This document shows, in pieces, positions 15,801 through 25,836 of a stretch of 64,000 nt of DNA. Below the pieces are notes generated by a model. The model searched no databases and was not told the origin of the DNA. It saw nothing but the letters and a program-made list of their open reading frames with translations. The translations under genes and the position numbers were made by a program. Origin of the DNA: an uncultured Bacteroidales bacterium (GTDB lineage Bacteria; Bacteroidota; Bacteroidia; Bacteroidales; FEN-979); contig CAISRB010000033.1 in assembly GCA_903887775.1 (NCBI GenBank), forward strand, positions 1 to 64,000, given 5' to 3'. How positions within the stretch are numbered: the stretch's first letter is position 1; the number at the start of each line of letters is the position of its first letter.

Positions 15801-17168
15801 ATGAAAAAATTACTCGTGTTTGTAGTCCTGCTGGTCTTCCTGGGAAGCTGCAGCAACTCAGGAAACGGAGAACTGACCGGGGTTAAGGGAAGGAGCAGGT
15901 ATTACCAACCTGATCCTTTTGGCATGGTTTACATTCCTATGGGCAGCTATACCATGGGAGTAAGCGATGAAGATGTACCTTACGCCCAGCTCAACAATCC
16001 GCGCACAGTGTCGGTTGCGGCATTTTACATGGACCAGACAGAAATCACTAATAATGAGTACCGCCAATTCGTATATTGGGTCAGGGATTCCATCGCCCGC
16101 CGGATTCTTGGCGAGATCAAGCCAGAGCTTTATTTCATTGCAGAAAACAAGAAAACCGGTGAAACTTTCGATCCCCCTTACCTGAACTGGGAAACCAAAA
16201 TCGAATGGAATTCACAACAGCAGGATGTCAGAGATGCATTGAATCAAATGTATTTACCTGAGAATGAGCGTTATTTTAGAGTTAAGGAGATAGATTCCCG
16301 TAAATTGTATTATGAATATTATTTTGTTGACCTGAAAGCTGCAGCCAGAAAAGAATGGGGCGGTCAGGCAGATCCCAAGGATGCAGGTCTTGCAAATCGG
16401 CCCCAGGGCATGAAAGACCGGTCAGTTTATGTCCGTAAAGAGGTCATCAGCGTTTATCCCGACACCTTATGCTGGATTCATGATTTTGCATACTCTTTTA
16501 ATGACCCTTCAACAGAGAAATATTTCTGGCATCCGGCCTATGACAATTATCCCGTTGTGGGGGTCAACTGGAAGCAGGCCAATGCTTTTTGTATATGGCG
16601 TACACAGTTGAAAAACAGCTATATGTATGGTAAGAAAGGCGAATCTTCGGTCAGTGAATTCCGCCTTCCAACCGAAGCTGAATGGGAATGGGCTGCAAGA
16701 GGAGGATATGACGGCAATTCATATCCCTGGGGCGGACCCTATACCCGTAATGACAAAGGATGTTTTTTGGCGAACTTTAAACCCATGAGAGGAAATTATA
16801 TAGACGATGGGGGTTTGCTCACCGTCATTGTTGCCCATTATCCGGCTAACGAATTTGGTCTTTATGATATGGCAGGGAATGTTGCCGAGTGGACCAGATC
16901 AGCATTCCATCCTTCTTCCTATAATTTTACCTGGGACCTGAACCCCGATTATACATACAATGCGAAGGATAGCGATCCGCCTTCCTTAAAACGCAAAGTA
17001 ATCCGTGGCGGTTCCTGGAAAGATATTGCATATTATCTCCGTGTTTCCACCAGAACCTATGAATTCCAGGATACATCGAAGTGCTATATAGGATTCCGCT
17101 GTGTACAGAATTTTCTTGGCCGACAGAAGGACGACAATCCGGCCAGAGCTTCGAAAGTGTACAATTAA
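15801..17168 (+). CDS. gldK: T9SS lipoprotein GldK/PorK (FGE-sulfatase fold)
   Basis: 455 residues: lipoprotein signal with lipobox LGSC (Cys17), then a formylglycine-generating-enzyme-like domain (IPMGSYTMG, DQTEITNNEYRQFV, RLPTEAEWEWAARGG, DMAGNVAEW and a C-terminal RGGSWKD and YIGFRC). GldK/PorK pairs with GldN/PorN to form the large periplasmic ring under the outer membrane. The fold is a sulfatase-modifying relative, but the role is structural. The order porP-gldK-gldL-gldM-gldN separates it from the paralogue GldJ. Confidence 0.93.
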   Translation: MKKLLVFVVLLVFLGSCSNSGNGELTGVKGRSRYYQPDPFGMVYIPMGSYTMGVSDEDVPYAQLNNPRTVSVAAFYMDQTEITNNEYRQFVYWVRDSIARRILGEIKPELYFIAENKKTGETFDPPYLNWETKIEWNSQQQDVRDALNQMYLPENERYFRVKEIDSRKLYYEYYFVDLKAAARKEWGGQADPKDAGLANRPQGMKDRSVYVRKEVISVYPDTLCWIHDFAYSFNDPSTEKYFWHPAYDNYPVVGVNWKQANAFCIWRTQLKNSYMYGKKGESSVSEFRLPTEAEWEWAARGGYDGNSYPWGGPYTRNDKGCFLANFKPMRGNYIDDGGLLTVIVAHYPANEFGLYDMAGNVAEWTRSAFHPSSYNFTWDLNPDYTYNAKDSDPPSLKRKVIRGGSWKDIAYYLRVSTRTYEFQDTSKCYIGFRCVQNFLGRQKDDNPARASKVYN

Positions 17169-17241
17169 CAGCTGATTTTCTTATGTTTTTAAGACATAAA
17201 AGAACGCGATTTCAACAAATTTAACTTAAATATTCTGAATT

Positions 17242-18423
17242 ATGGGTCTTCTGAATTTTGTAAAATCCAAGCAGTACAAGCACTTCATGGCCAAATTGTA
17301 CGGGTGGGGAGCATCAATTGTTATTATTGGTGCATTATTCAAAATCAATCACTATACAGGAGCTGATACAATGCTGATCATCGGATTGGGAACAGAGTCA
17401 ATCATCTTTTTCTTTTCTGCTTTTGAGCCCCCTCATGTGGAGCCTGACTGGAGCCTGGTGTATCCCCAGCTTGCCGGGATGTATCATGATACGGATATTG
17501 ATGCCTCGATGGCGTTGGCAACCGGAGAAACGGTCAGCCAGGAACTTGACAAAATGCTGGAGAAGGCTAAAATCGGACCCGAACTTATAAACAGTCTTGG
17601 CACGGGCTTGCGCACCCTGGCTGATACAACATCCAAACTGGGTAAAATGTCAGATGCAGCTGTTACCAACGATCAGTTTGTAAGTTCTGTGAAACAGGCA
17701 ACGGATGGAGCTTCCAGGTTGAGTGATTCATATAAGAAGACAGCAAATGTTCTTGAACAAAGCGTAAACACTTCCCAGGATCAACTGCAACATATGCAGT
17801 CTGCTGCTAAAAGCGCCGCCGGCCTTTCCAGCGCATATACTGAAGTTGCCAATTCACTCAAGGAAGAAGTCAGGGTGAATAAGGATATGACTACCAGCAT
17901 TTCAGCTGCTACAGCTTCAGCAAATAAATTCATGGAGAAATACAATGAATCAGCCGAACTGCTTTCAAAGACTGCTTCTACTTTATCCTCCTCCGCATCT
18001 GAAAATGAAAATTACAACAAACAGATGCAAAGAGTTTCGAGTAACCTGTCGGCACTGAATGCATTATACGAACTTCATCTCCAAGGCTCCAATGAGCAGA
18101 TGGAAAATACCAATAAGTTTAATTCAATTCTTGGAAAATTCGCTGATAATCTTACCGAATCTGTTACAAACACAGCGAAATACAAAGAAAATTTGACTCT
18201 CTTAAATAAGGTAGTTGAAAAGCAGTTACAAACTTCAACAAATCATGTTGAAACTTCATCCCAGATGGAGGAAAGCATGAAGCGTTTCCTGGATAATCTG
18301 AATGCATCGGTTACACAAACAGCCAGGTTTAAAGAACAAGTGGATAATCTGGCCAGCAATATTGCCGCTTTAAACAAGGTATACGGCAGTATGCTCTCAG
18401 CTATGAACGTCTCAATAAAGTAA
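17242..18423 (+). CDS. gldL: T9SS motor protein GldL/PorL, long form
   Basis: 393 residues. Two N-terminal transmembrane helices (about 17-34 and 40-58) carry the conserved YGWGASIVIIGALFKI and GTESIIFFFSAFEPP, including the glutamate within the membrane thought to take part in proton coupling. The rest is a long helical cytoplasmic tail of about 300 residues with a repeated pattern near the C terminus (FADNLTESVTNTAKYKE, then FLDNLNASVTQTARFKE). GldL and GldM form the inner-membrane motor that powers T9SS. It is longer than Flavobacterium GldL (about 215) and P. gingivalis PorL (about 310). Confidence 0.93.
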   Translation: MGLLNFVKSKQYKHFMAKLYGWGASIVIIGALFKINHYTGADTMLIIGLGTESIIFFFSAFEPPHVEPDWSLVYPQLAGMYHDTDIDASMALATGETVSQELDKMLEKAKIGPELINSLGTGLRTLADTTSKLGKMSDAAVTNDQFVSSVKQATDGASRLSDSYKKTANVLEQSVNTSQDQLQHMQSAAKSAAGLSSAYTEVANSLKEEVRVNKDMTTSISAATASANKFMEKYNESAELLSKTASTLSSSASENENYNKQMQRVSSNLSALNALYELHLQGSNEQMENTNKFNSILGKFADNLTESVTNTAKYKENLTLLNKVVEKQLQTSTNHVETSSQMEESMKRFLDNLNASVTQTARFKEQVDNLASNIAALNKVYGSMLSAMNVSIK

Positions 18424-18475
18424 AACCTGTGAGTGTTTAACAATCAGGATTATTCATCTGAAAATTAAAAATTAA

Positions 18476-20074
18476 ATGGCTGGATATAAAGAGACACCGA
18501 GGCAAAAGATGATCGGGATGATGTATCTCGTGCTTACTGCATTGCTCGCGCTTAACGTCTCGAAAGAAATGCTTGATGCATTTATCGTGGTTAATGAAAC
18601 CATGGAGAATACAAACTCAAACTTCAACAAAAAATTAGACAATACGATTGCCAGGTTCAAGATCCAGTACCAGATGAACCCGAATAAGGTTGGTCCGTAC
18701 TGGGAAAGAGCACAAAAAGCCCGGAAATTATCTGATGACCTCACTGCTTACATTGACAGCCTGAAGTATCAGGTTATAGCGAAGGAGGATGGAATACCAT
18801 ATAAAGAAGCGCAAACCACACCCCTTTCTAAAATTAACGGCAAGGACAAGTATGACGTACCGACAAACTTCTTTATAGGGCGATCCCAGGATGGTTCAGC
18901 AGGAGAAGCAAGGAAACTGAAGATCAGAATTGAAACCTATAAAAAGGAAATGATCAGCCTGCTCGATCCAAAATACCAGACTACGATGAAACTGGGTTTG
19001 AAAACCGAAGGCCAGTTCGAAGATTCACATGGTGTGAGCCAGAACTGGGAGATGCATAATTTTTACCATACCATTCTGGCGGCCACAGTTACTATTCTTA
19101 ACCAGATTAAAGCCGATGTTTATAATGTGGAATTCGATGTCGTAAATAACCTCTATGCAGCTGTATCGGCGGAAGACTGGAAGTTTGATGCTATCCGTGC
19201 AAAAGTCATTCCGAAAAGTAACTATGTATTTCTGGGTGAGGAATACCAGGCTGAAATCCTTGTTGCTGCATATGACACGAAAGCTAATCCGAATGTGCGC
19301 TATATACTTGGCTCTGACTCTCTTACTGCAGCAAACTTTAAGAATGCCACGCCGATTACAGGCGAAAACGGGGTTGTTACTCTTAAACTCGGAGGCTCAT
19401 CCGAAGGTTTGAAGAAATTTGCAGGGATCATTAAAATTGTAAGCCCCCTGGGCGATACAATGACGTTCCATTTTAAAGACGAGTTCATCGTCGCAAAACC
19501 GGCACTGACTATTTCCCTCACGAAGATGAACGTTTTTTATGTAGGGGTTGACAACCCGGTGTCTATTTCAGTCCCGGGAGGGCCCGAAAGGATAATTCCT
19601 GCTATTTCCGTTGGTAACATCCGGCAGGAAGGGAAAGATTATATCGTCAGCGGGCTTCCCCAGAACACCAGGGAAGCAGTAATTACGGTAAGCGCTGTAT
19701 TCTCCGGTAAAACGAAGAACATGGGTTCAGGTACTTACAGGTTGAAACGCTTACCTGACCCTATTGCCAGGATTGGCGGAAAGAGCGAAGGAGTTATCTC
19801 GAAGAGCCTTGTACTTGCAAGCCCTTTCCTGGTGCCTGAAATGCCTCCCGCTTTTGATTTCGACCTGAAATACGTGGTTACATCATACAACTTCGTTACC
19901 GATATAACCGGCGATATCCTTGAATTCAAAGTTCAGGGTAACAGGCTCACACCAGAGATCGTGAGGATGATCACGAATGCTAAAAAGAACAAGCGCCTCT
20001 GGTTCGAAAATATCACTGTTAAAGGGCCCGACGGTGAACGTACCATTGCTTCCATCAACCTTAAAATTAATTAA
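18476..20074 (+). CDS. gldM: T9SS motor protein GldM/PorM
   Basis: 532 residues. The N terminus (MAGYKETPRQKMIGMMYLV) leads into a single transmembrane helix (about 13-31), followed by a large periplasmic region. The opening is strongly conserved in GldM/PorM. The periplasmic part folds in known structures into a chain of domains that span to the GldK/GldN ring and transmit motion from GldL. The gene follows gldL by 52 bases and precedes gldN by 21 bases. Confidence 0.95.
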   Translation: MAGYKETPRQKMIGMMYLVLTALLALNVSKEMLDAFIVVNETMENTNSNFNKKLDNTIARFKIQYQMNPNKVGPYWERAQKARKLSDDLTAYIDSLKYQVIAKEDGIPYKEAQTTPLSKINGKDKYDVPTNFFIGRSQDGSAGEARKLKIRIETYKKEMISLLDPKYQTTMKLGLKTEGQFEDSHGVSQNWEMHNFYHTILAATVTILNQIKADVYNVEFDVVNNLYAAVSAEDWKFDAIRAKVIPKSNYVFLGEEYQAEILVAAYDTKANPNVRYILGSDSLTAANFKNATPITGENGVVTLKLGGSSEGLKKFAGIIKIVSPLGDTMTFHFKDEFIVAKPALTISLTKMNVFYVGVDNPVSISVPGGPERIIPAISVGNIRQEGKDYIVSGLPQNTREAVITVSAVFSGKTKNMGSGTYRLKRLPDPIARIGGKSEGVISKSLVLASPFLVPEMPPAFDFDLKYVVTSYNFVTDITGDILEFKVQGNRLTPEIVRMITNAKKNKRLWFENITVKGPDGERTIASINLKIN

Positions 20075-20095
20075 ACCAAAATATTCCAGCACATC

Positions 20096-20950
20096 ATGAA
20101 AAGGATAGTTTTCATCGCATTTGTGGCAGCACTTGTGTCAGGGGTCAGGATGACTTCCTATGCACAGGTTCTTGAAGCTCCTCCAAGGGATGGTGTTTAT
20201 GACAGAACTGTGATCACACAGGTTCAGCCGATTCCGTATCCTTATTTAAGGGAAGCAGATATAGTCTGGACAAAAAGGGTCTGGAGAGTTATCGATATGC
20301 GGGAGAAGATGAACCAGCCTTTTTACTTTCCTGAAACTCCCCAGAACCAGTGGAAAAGCTTTATGAGGATCATTCTCGACGGAATGCAGGAAGGTGCCAT
20401 CCAGGCATATTCGGCCGAAACAGACCTCTTCCTCGTTCCTTTAGCCTATAAGGACCTGATGGACCAGCTTGAGACGAAGCAGAAGCTTAGACTGAAACGC
20501 CCCGACAATCCTGATGTCGAATTTGACACGGTGATATCAAAACCTTTTTATGCCTCCGATGTCAAAAAGCTGAGGATTAAGGAAGACTGGTATTTCGACA
20601 AACAAAGATCGGTTCTGGAAGTTCGCATCCTTGGGATATGCCCTTTGATGGAGAGTTTTGCTGATGACGGCACCTCAAGAGGATATAAACCCCTGTTTTG
20701 GGTGTATTTTCCTGATTGCCGCAACCTGTTTGCCCACAGTGAGCAGTTTAACCTCAGGAATGGTGTTGCCGGCCGCCTTACCTATGATGATGTGTTCATG
20801 AAAAGGATTTTCTCGAGCTATATATACAAGGAGGAGAATGTTTATGACCGCCAGATCAGTGACTATGCAACAGGCGTCGATGCTCTCCTGGAATCAGAAA
20901 GGGCAAAGAACAAGATCCTTGAGTTCGAATCCAGCCTCTGGGAATATTAA
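20096..20950 (+). CDS. gldN: T9SS ring protein GldN/PorN
   Basis: 284 residues with a signal peptide ending around TSYAQ (residue 24). The segment VLEAPPRDGVYDRTV and the following READIVWTKRVWRVIDMREKMN are hallmarks of GldN/PorN, a periplasmic protein that forms ring complexes with GldK/PorK. It ends the core operon and is followed by a strong intrinsic terminator 27 bases after the stop. Confidence 0.95.
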   Translation: MKRIVFIAFVAALVSGVRMTSYAQVLEAPPRDGVYDRTVITQVQPIPYPYLREADIVWTKRVWRVIDMREKMNQPFYFPETPQNQWKSFMRIILDGMQEGAIQAYSAETDLFLVPLAYKDLMDQLETKQKLRLKRPDNPDVEFDTVISKPFYASDVKKLRIKEDWYFDKQRSVLEVRILGICPLMESFADDGTSRGYKPLFWVYFPDCRNLFAHSEQFNLRNGVAGRLTYDDVFMKRIFSSYIYKEENVYDRQISDYATGVDALLESERAKNKILEFESSLWEY

Positions 20951-20977
20951 CACCTGAACGAATTTTTTTTTGATTTT

Positions 20978-21007
20978 CTGCCCCGGTCTTCCGGGGCAGT
21001 TTTTTTA
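20978..21007 (+). terminator. Intrinsic terminator of the T9SS operon
   Basis: A perfect 9-bp stem CTGCCCCGG/CCGGGGCAG (20978-20986 and 20991-20999) with a TCTT loop, followed by eight thymines. It lies shortly after the gldN stop. A half copy of its 3' side (CCCGGGCAG plus a T-run) recurs at about 21055-21070. Confidence 0.92.
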
Positions 21008-21144
21008 TATGTTGACAGAGCCGGCCAGCGTTTTAGTTGTACTCGGCTCTCTTTCCCGGGCAGTTTTTTTTATTATGGACTGCGGATTTCATCCTCCCGG
21101 TTAACAGATATTTGTTTATTTTTAGCAAGCTAAATGTCTTCATT

Positions 21145-23256
21145 TTGGTTGCACTCAAACCCTTTCTCGAAACCTCCGTCGAATACCTGAAAGGCGTTGG
21201 CCCGGCAAGGGCTGAAGCATTGCGTTCCGAGATGCAGATTGAAACTTTCGGCGACCTGCTTACTCATTTCCCATTCCGTTATGTCGACCGTTCTAAAATG
21301 TATCTTATCAGTGATATAAGGGATGAAAATACATTCATACAGCTGAGGGCGCGCGTCATTAAGACAAAAACGATAGGTTCCCCGCGCTCACAAAGACTGG
21401 TCGTTTCGGTAGAGGACGAAAGCGGGCAGATCGACCTTGTCTGGTTCCAGGGGGTTAAATGGCTGGTTGATAAATTCGCGAATGGGCAGGAATGGATCAT
21501 TTTCGGAAAACCACAGCAGTTCAACGGGAAGTGGAATATTCCGCATCCTGAAGTTGAACTCCCTGAAACAGAACCTTTGGCTATCAGTAAAGTGATTCAG
21601 CCCATTTACAGTTCAACGGAAAAACTGAAATCAAAAGGCCTGGACTACAAAGGGATCGGCAAGCTTGTAAAAACATTGCTGCTGCATGAGAAGTTCTGTG
21701 TAGCAGAGAATTTAACCCCGGATATCATTGAGAGGTTAAGGCTTATCAACAGGCAGGATGCATTCCTGAATATTCATTTCCCTCAAAGCCCTGAACTTCT
21801 GACCAGGGCTCAGGCCAGGCTGAAGTTCGAGGAGTTGTTCTTTATCCAGCTCAGACTGCTGAAACAAAGGATAAGCAGGCTCCAGAAGACCGACGGGCAT
21901 GTGTTTGCCACAGTAGGCGATTATCTGAATGAGTTTTACCACAAATACCTCACCTTTGAATTGACCAATGCACAAAAGAAGGTGATCAGGGAGATCAGGG
22001 CTGATATGGGAGCGGGGAAGCAGATGAACCGCTTGCTTCAGGGGGATGTTGGCAGCGGCAAGACAATGGTGGCGCTGATGTGTATGCTTATTGCCCTCGA
22101 CAATAAATACCAGGCATGCCTGATGGCCCCTACAGAAATTCTTGCCAATCAGCATTACAGTAACATTTCAAGGATGCTTTCGGGGCTTAATGTGAACATC
22201 CGGCTTCTCACAGGTTCTACAAAACAACCGGAACGCAGGGAGATTCTTGAATTGCTCGATGGCAGCAAACCTTCAATCCTGATTGGCACCCATGCATTGA
22301 TAGAAGACAATGTACAGTTTAAAAACCTCGGCCTGGTTGTCATAGACGAACAGCATCGTTTCGGAGTAGCCCAAAGAGCTGCCTTATGGGAGAAAAATCA
22401 AAGGACTCCCCATATCCTTGTGATGACGGCAACTCCTATTCCGAGAACCCTGTCGATGACTCTTTATGGAGACCTGGATTCATCGGTGATTGATGAAATG
22501 CCTCCCGGACGAAAACCAATCATTACAAAACATGTATACGACAGGGATCATTATAAAGTTTATACTTTTCTGAAGAAGAAGATACATGAAGGCAAGCAGG
22601 TGTATATTGTATATCCCCTGATCGAAGAATCGGAGAAGCTGGACCTGAAAAACCTTGAAGAGGGATACCTTACGGTGGTAAGGGAATTCCCATCACCTGA
22701 ATTCAAAGTGGGCAAGGTTCACGGGAGGATGAAACAGCAGCAGAAGGATGCGGAAATGAAACGGTTCATTGAAAAAGAAACCCAGATCCTTGTATCAACA
22801 ACAGTAATTGAGGTTGGAGTGGATGTACCGGAAGCCTCAGTCATGATCATTGAAAATGCAGATCGCTTCGGACTTTCGCAGCTGCATCAGCTCAGGGGCA
22901 GGGTAGGCAGGGGCAGTGCCCAGTCATATTGCATACTCATGACCCCGGAAGAACTTGGGAATGATGCACGCATACGAATCAATACGATGCTCCGTACAAA
23001 TGACGGTTTCGAGATCGCCGAAACTGATCTGCGGCTTCGCGGGCCCGGCGATCTCCAGGGAACACAGCAAAGTGGTATACTGAACCTCCGGATTGCAGAT
23101 ATTATCCAGGATGAAAAGATTCTGAAATTTGCCCGGAATGTTGCTTCTGATATACTGAATGACGACCCGGAACTTAAGCAGGAAAAAAATGCCATTTTGG
23201 CAAAACACATTCGCCATATCGACGAGCATCAGCAAAATTGGGGTCTCATTTCGTAA
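21145..23256 (+). CDS. recG: ATP-dependent DNA helicase RecG
   Basis: About 703 residues. The open frame extends left to 21037, but the RecG alignment begins at VALKPFLETSVEYLKGVGPARA, so I chose the in-frame TTG at 21145; there is no ATG there. The wedge/OB domain comes first. Helicase motifs follow: Walker A GDVGSGKTMVA, DEQH (VVIDEQHRFG), TATPIPRTL, and QLRGRVGRG. RecG remodels stalled forks and branch-migrates Holliday junctions. An ATATTTGTTTATTTTTA sequence just upstream resembles the A/T-rich promoter region before rfbB. It stands alone after the T9SS terminator. Confidence 0.94.
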   Translation: MVALKPFLETSVEYLKGVGPARAEALRSEMQIETFGDLLTHFPFRYVDRSKMYLISDIRDENTFIQLRARVIKTKTIGSPRSQRLVVSVEDESGQIDLVWFQGVKWLVDKFANGQEWIIFGKPQQFNGKWNIPHPEVELPETEPLAISKVIQPIYSSTEKLKSKGLDYKGIGKLVKTLLLHEKFCVAENLTPDIIERLRLINRQDAFLNIHFPQSPELLTRAQARLKFEELFFIQLRLLKQRISRLQKTDGHVFATVGDYLNEFYHKYLTFELTNAQKKVIREIRADMGAGKQMNRLLQGDVGSGKTMVALMCMLIALDNKYQACLMAPTEILANQHYSNISRMLSGLNVNIRLLTGSTKQPERREILELLDGSKPSILIGTHALIEDNVQFKNLGLVVIDEQHRFGVAQRAALWEKNQRTPHILVMTATPIPRTLSMTLYGDLDSSVIDEMPPGRKPIITKHVYDRDHYKVYTFLKKKIHEGKQVYIVYPLIEESEKLDLKNLEEGYLTVVREFPSPEFKVGKVHGRMKQQQKDAEMKRFIEKETQILVSTTVIEVGVDVPEASVMIIENADRFGLSQLHQLRGRVGRGSAQSYCILMTPEELGNDARIRINTMLRTNDGFEIAETDLRLRGPGDLQGTQQSGILNLRIADIIQDEKILKFARNVASDILNDDPELKQEKNAILAKHIRHIDEHQQNWGLIS

Positions 23257-23275
23257 TTTATTTCTTAATAATACC

Positions 23276-23283
23276 TACCTTTG
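23276..23283 (+). promoter_or_regulatory. Possible -7 promoter box for pheT
   Basis: TACCTTTG matches the Bacteroidota -7 consensus TAnnTTTG and lies 23 bases ahead of the pheT ATG, in the short gap after recG. The -33 element is weak (TTTA rather than TTTG around 23257). Confidence 0.45.
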
Positions 23284-23306
23284 TTCCCTAAAAGAGTGCA
23301 AACAGT

Positions 23307-25802
23307 ATGAAGATCTCCTATAACTGGCTGAGTCAATATATCAGGACTGAACTGTCGCCTGAAAAATTGGCAGAGCTGCTTACCGGTTGCGGCCTCGAAG
23401 TCGAGAGCCTGGAAGAATTTTATAGTGTTAAGGGAGGTCTTAAGGGAGTCGTGATAGGAGAGGTCCTGAGTTGTGTTAAGCACCCTGACTCCGATCATCT
23501 TTCACTCACTAATGTGAACATCGGGAAAGATGAGCCTTTAAAAATTGTCTGCGGTGCTCCTAATGTATCTGCCTCTCAAAAAGTAGCAGTTGCGGTAGTC
23601 GGAACCACGCTTTATTTTAATGACAAAGAGATCACTCTTCAGAAGACCAAAATCAGGGGTGAAGTCTCAGAAGGCATGATCTGTGCCGAAGATGAACTGG
23701 GGCTTGGACAGAACCATTCGGGCATCATCGTTTTATCAGCTGATGCAAAGCCCGGAACTCCGGCGTCGGAATACTTTAAAGTGGAGCATGACTGGGTGTT
23801 TACTATCGGGCTGACGCCAAACCGGGCCGATGCAGCATCACATGTTGGGGTAGCCAGGGATGTTGCTGCAGTGATCAATAACTTCGGAAGGGAGGAACCT
23901 CTTGTAAACGGCAAAACCATCGTAAGCCTTCCCGACGTATCGGCTTTCGCACAGGATAACGACAAACTCCCGATAGGAATTACCATTGAAAACCCTGAAG
24001 CCTGTCGGAGGTATACCGGCCTTACAGTTACCGGGATTAAGGTCGGGGAATCCCCTTCATGGCTAAAAAACAGGCTGCTGGCCGTGGGCCTGAGGCCTAT
24101 CAATAATATTGTGGATATTACCAACTTCATCCTGATGGAGCTTGGCCAACCCTTACATGCTTTTGATGCAGAACAGATAGCAGGCAAGAAAGTTGTTGTA
24201 AGGAAATATCCTTTCGGAACTAAGTTTACAACCCTTGACAATATTGAGCGTGAACTCGGGAATGACGACCTGATGATCTGCAGTGAATCGGAGCCCATGT
24301 GCATTGCCGGGGTTTTCGGAGGCATAAAATCGGGGGTTACTTCAGAAACGACTTCAGTTTTTCTTGAAAGCGCTTGTTTTGATCCAGTTCATATAAGAAA
24401 AACAGCAAGGCACCACGGGCTTTCTACGGATGCTTCCTTCCGTTTCGAAAGAGGGACCGATGTCAATATCACTGTTTATGCAATAAAGCGCGCTGCCCTC
24501 CTGATCAGGGAAATTGCCGGGGGTGAGATATCTTCCTCCATTATAGATGCTTACCCGAAACCGGTTGAGCCGGCAAGGGTTGTATTCCCCTGGTTCAACC
24601 TTAACCGTCTGATCGGGAAAGCACTGAACAGACAGGTTGTTAAAGATATATTGGCTGACCTGGGAATTCAGGTCAGCGAAGGTCACACTAACGGCATCGA
24701 AGGGATAGACCTGGTAATTCCTTCATACAAGGTGGATGTTACCCGTGATGTGGATGTAATTGAAGAAGTACTCAGGATTTACGGGTATAATAATGTAGAG
24801 ATACTTCCTGAAGTGAGGTCATCGATGTCGTTCACGAAAAAACCTGACCCGGATAAAGTGAGGAATATTGTTTCGGATTACCTCTCGGCAAACATGTTCA
24901 ATGAGATTATGAACAACTCATTGACCCGCTCCCTTTATTACGAGGAGAATCCTGACCTGCCTTCTGAAGCCTGCGTGAAGATATTAAATCCCATCAGCCG
25001 TGACCTTGATGTGATGCGGCAAAGTCTTTTATTCGGCTGCCTTGAAAGCCTCATTTATAACATGAACCGTAAATCGGCCGATCTGAAATTATATGAATTC
25101 GGTACAGTATACCGTAAAGAAGAGGGTTCGGCTGATCCTATTAAAGGTTATCATGAGGAAACCCATATGGCCATTACGCTTACAGGCAGATCCTATGCTG
25201 AAAACTGGAATTCAGGTGATGCTGCTGTGAACTGGTTTGAACTGAAAGGCTTTATACAGGCTATTTTGCTTAGACTGGGGATAGTTAATGAAACTATAAA
25301 TGCAATCCGCGGTCTGACACAAAAAGAATTTTCGGACCATACATTTGCCAAGGGGATTATGTATTCGTTCAACGGCAGGTTTATTGGGAAAGCCGGCCTT
25401 TTATCAAAAGCCGTACTAAAATTATTTGACATCAGGCAGGATGTATATTATGCCGAGTTGGACTGGACTGCAGTGCTTTCACTTGTGCCTGTTAAGGAAA
25501 CTCAGTACAGGGAACTGCCAAAGTTCCCTGAAGTCAGAAGGGATCTTGCATTACTTCTTGATGAAAGTGTGAAATTCGGTGAAATTGAAAAACTGGCCTA
25601 TCAGACCGAAAAGAAGCTTTTAAAACATGTCGGCCTGTTTGACGTTTATGTGGGGGATAAGATCGTTAAAGGCAAGAAATCCTATGCCCTTAATTTCATT
25701 CTCAGGGATGATGAAAAAACACTTACGGATAAAGAAATTGATAAATGCATGGATCGTCTGATCAAAGCATTCAGTGATAACTTAAACGCACAGGTACGTT
25801 AG
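23307..25802 (+). CDS. pheT: Phenylalanyl-tRNA synthetase beta subunit
   Basis: 831 residues, the normal length of bacterial PheT, which with PheS charges tRNA-Phe. The N-terminal MKISYNWLSQYI is followed by a tRNA-binding OB domain (about 40-150; VCGAPNV and EGMICAEDELGLG), the B3/B4 editing domain, the B5 domain, and the C-terminal anticodon-binding ferredoxin-like fold (YRELPKFPEVRRDLALLLD). pheS is not adjacent, as is usual in Bacteroidota. The start is supported by the conserved N terminus. Confidence 0.97.
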   Translation: MKISYNWLSQYIRTELSPEKLAELLTGCGLEVESLEEFYSVKGGLKGVVIGEVLSCVKHPDSDHLSLTNVNIGKDEPLKIVCGAPNVSASQKVAVAVVGTTLYFNDKEITLQKTKIRGEVSEGMICAEDELGLGQNHSGIIVLSADAKPGTPASEYFKVEHDWVFTIGLTPNRADAASHVGVARDVAAVINNFGREEPLVNGKTIVSLPDVSAFAQDNDKLPIGITIENPEACRRYTGLTVTGIKVGESPSWLKNRLLAVGLRPINNIVDITNFILMELGQPLHAFDAEQIAGKKVVVRKYPFGTKFTTLDNIERELGNDDLMICSESEPMCIAGVFGGIKSGVTSETTSVFLESACFDPVHIRKTARHHGLSTDASFRFERGTDVNITVYAIKRAALLIREIAGGEISSSIIDAYPKPVEPARVVFPWFNLNRLIGKALNRQVVKDILADLGIQVSEGHTNGIEGIDLVIPSYKVDVTRDVDVIEEVLRIYGYNNVEILPEVRSSMSFTKKPDPDKVRNIVSDYLSANMFNEIMNNSLTRSLYYEENPDLPSEACVKILNPISRDLDVMRQSLLFGCLESLIYNMNRKSADLKLYEFGTVYRKEEGSADPIKGYHEETHMAITLTGRSYAENWNSGDAAVNWFELKGFIQAILLRLGIVNETINAIRGLTQKEFSDHTFAKGIMYSFNGRFIGKAGLLSKAVLKLFDIRQDVYYAELDWTAVLSLVPVKETQYRELPKFPEVRRDLALLLDESVKFGEIEKLAYQTEKKLLKHVGLFDVYVGDKIVKGKKSYALNFILRDDEKTLTDKEIDKCMDRLIKAFSDNLNAQVR

Positions 25803-25836
25803 ACCTGTCGGATTATTAACTTTCAGAATATAAACT

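Noticed and set aside
23639-24325. 228-codon open frame antisense to pheT
   Set aside because: It is entirely inside a well-supported pheT and its translation shows no family motif; long antisense frames are expected from codon bias.
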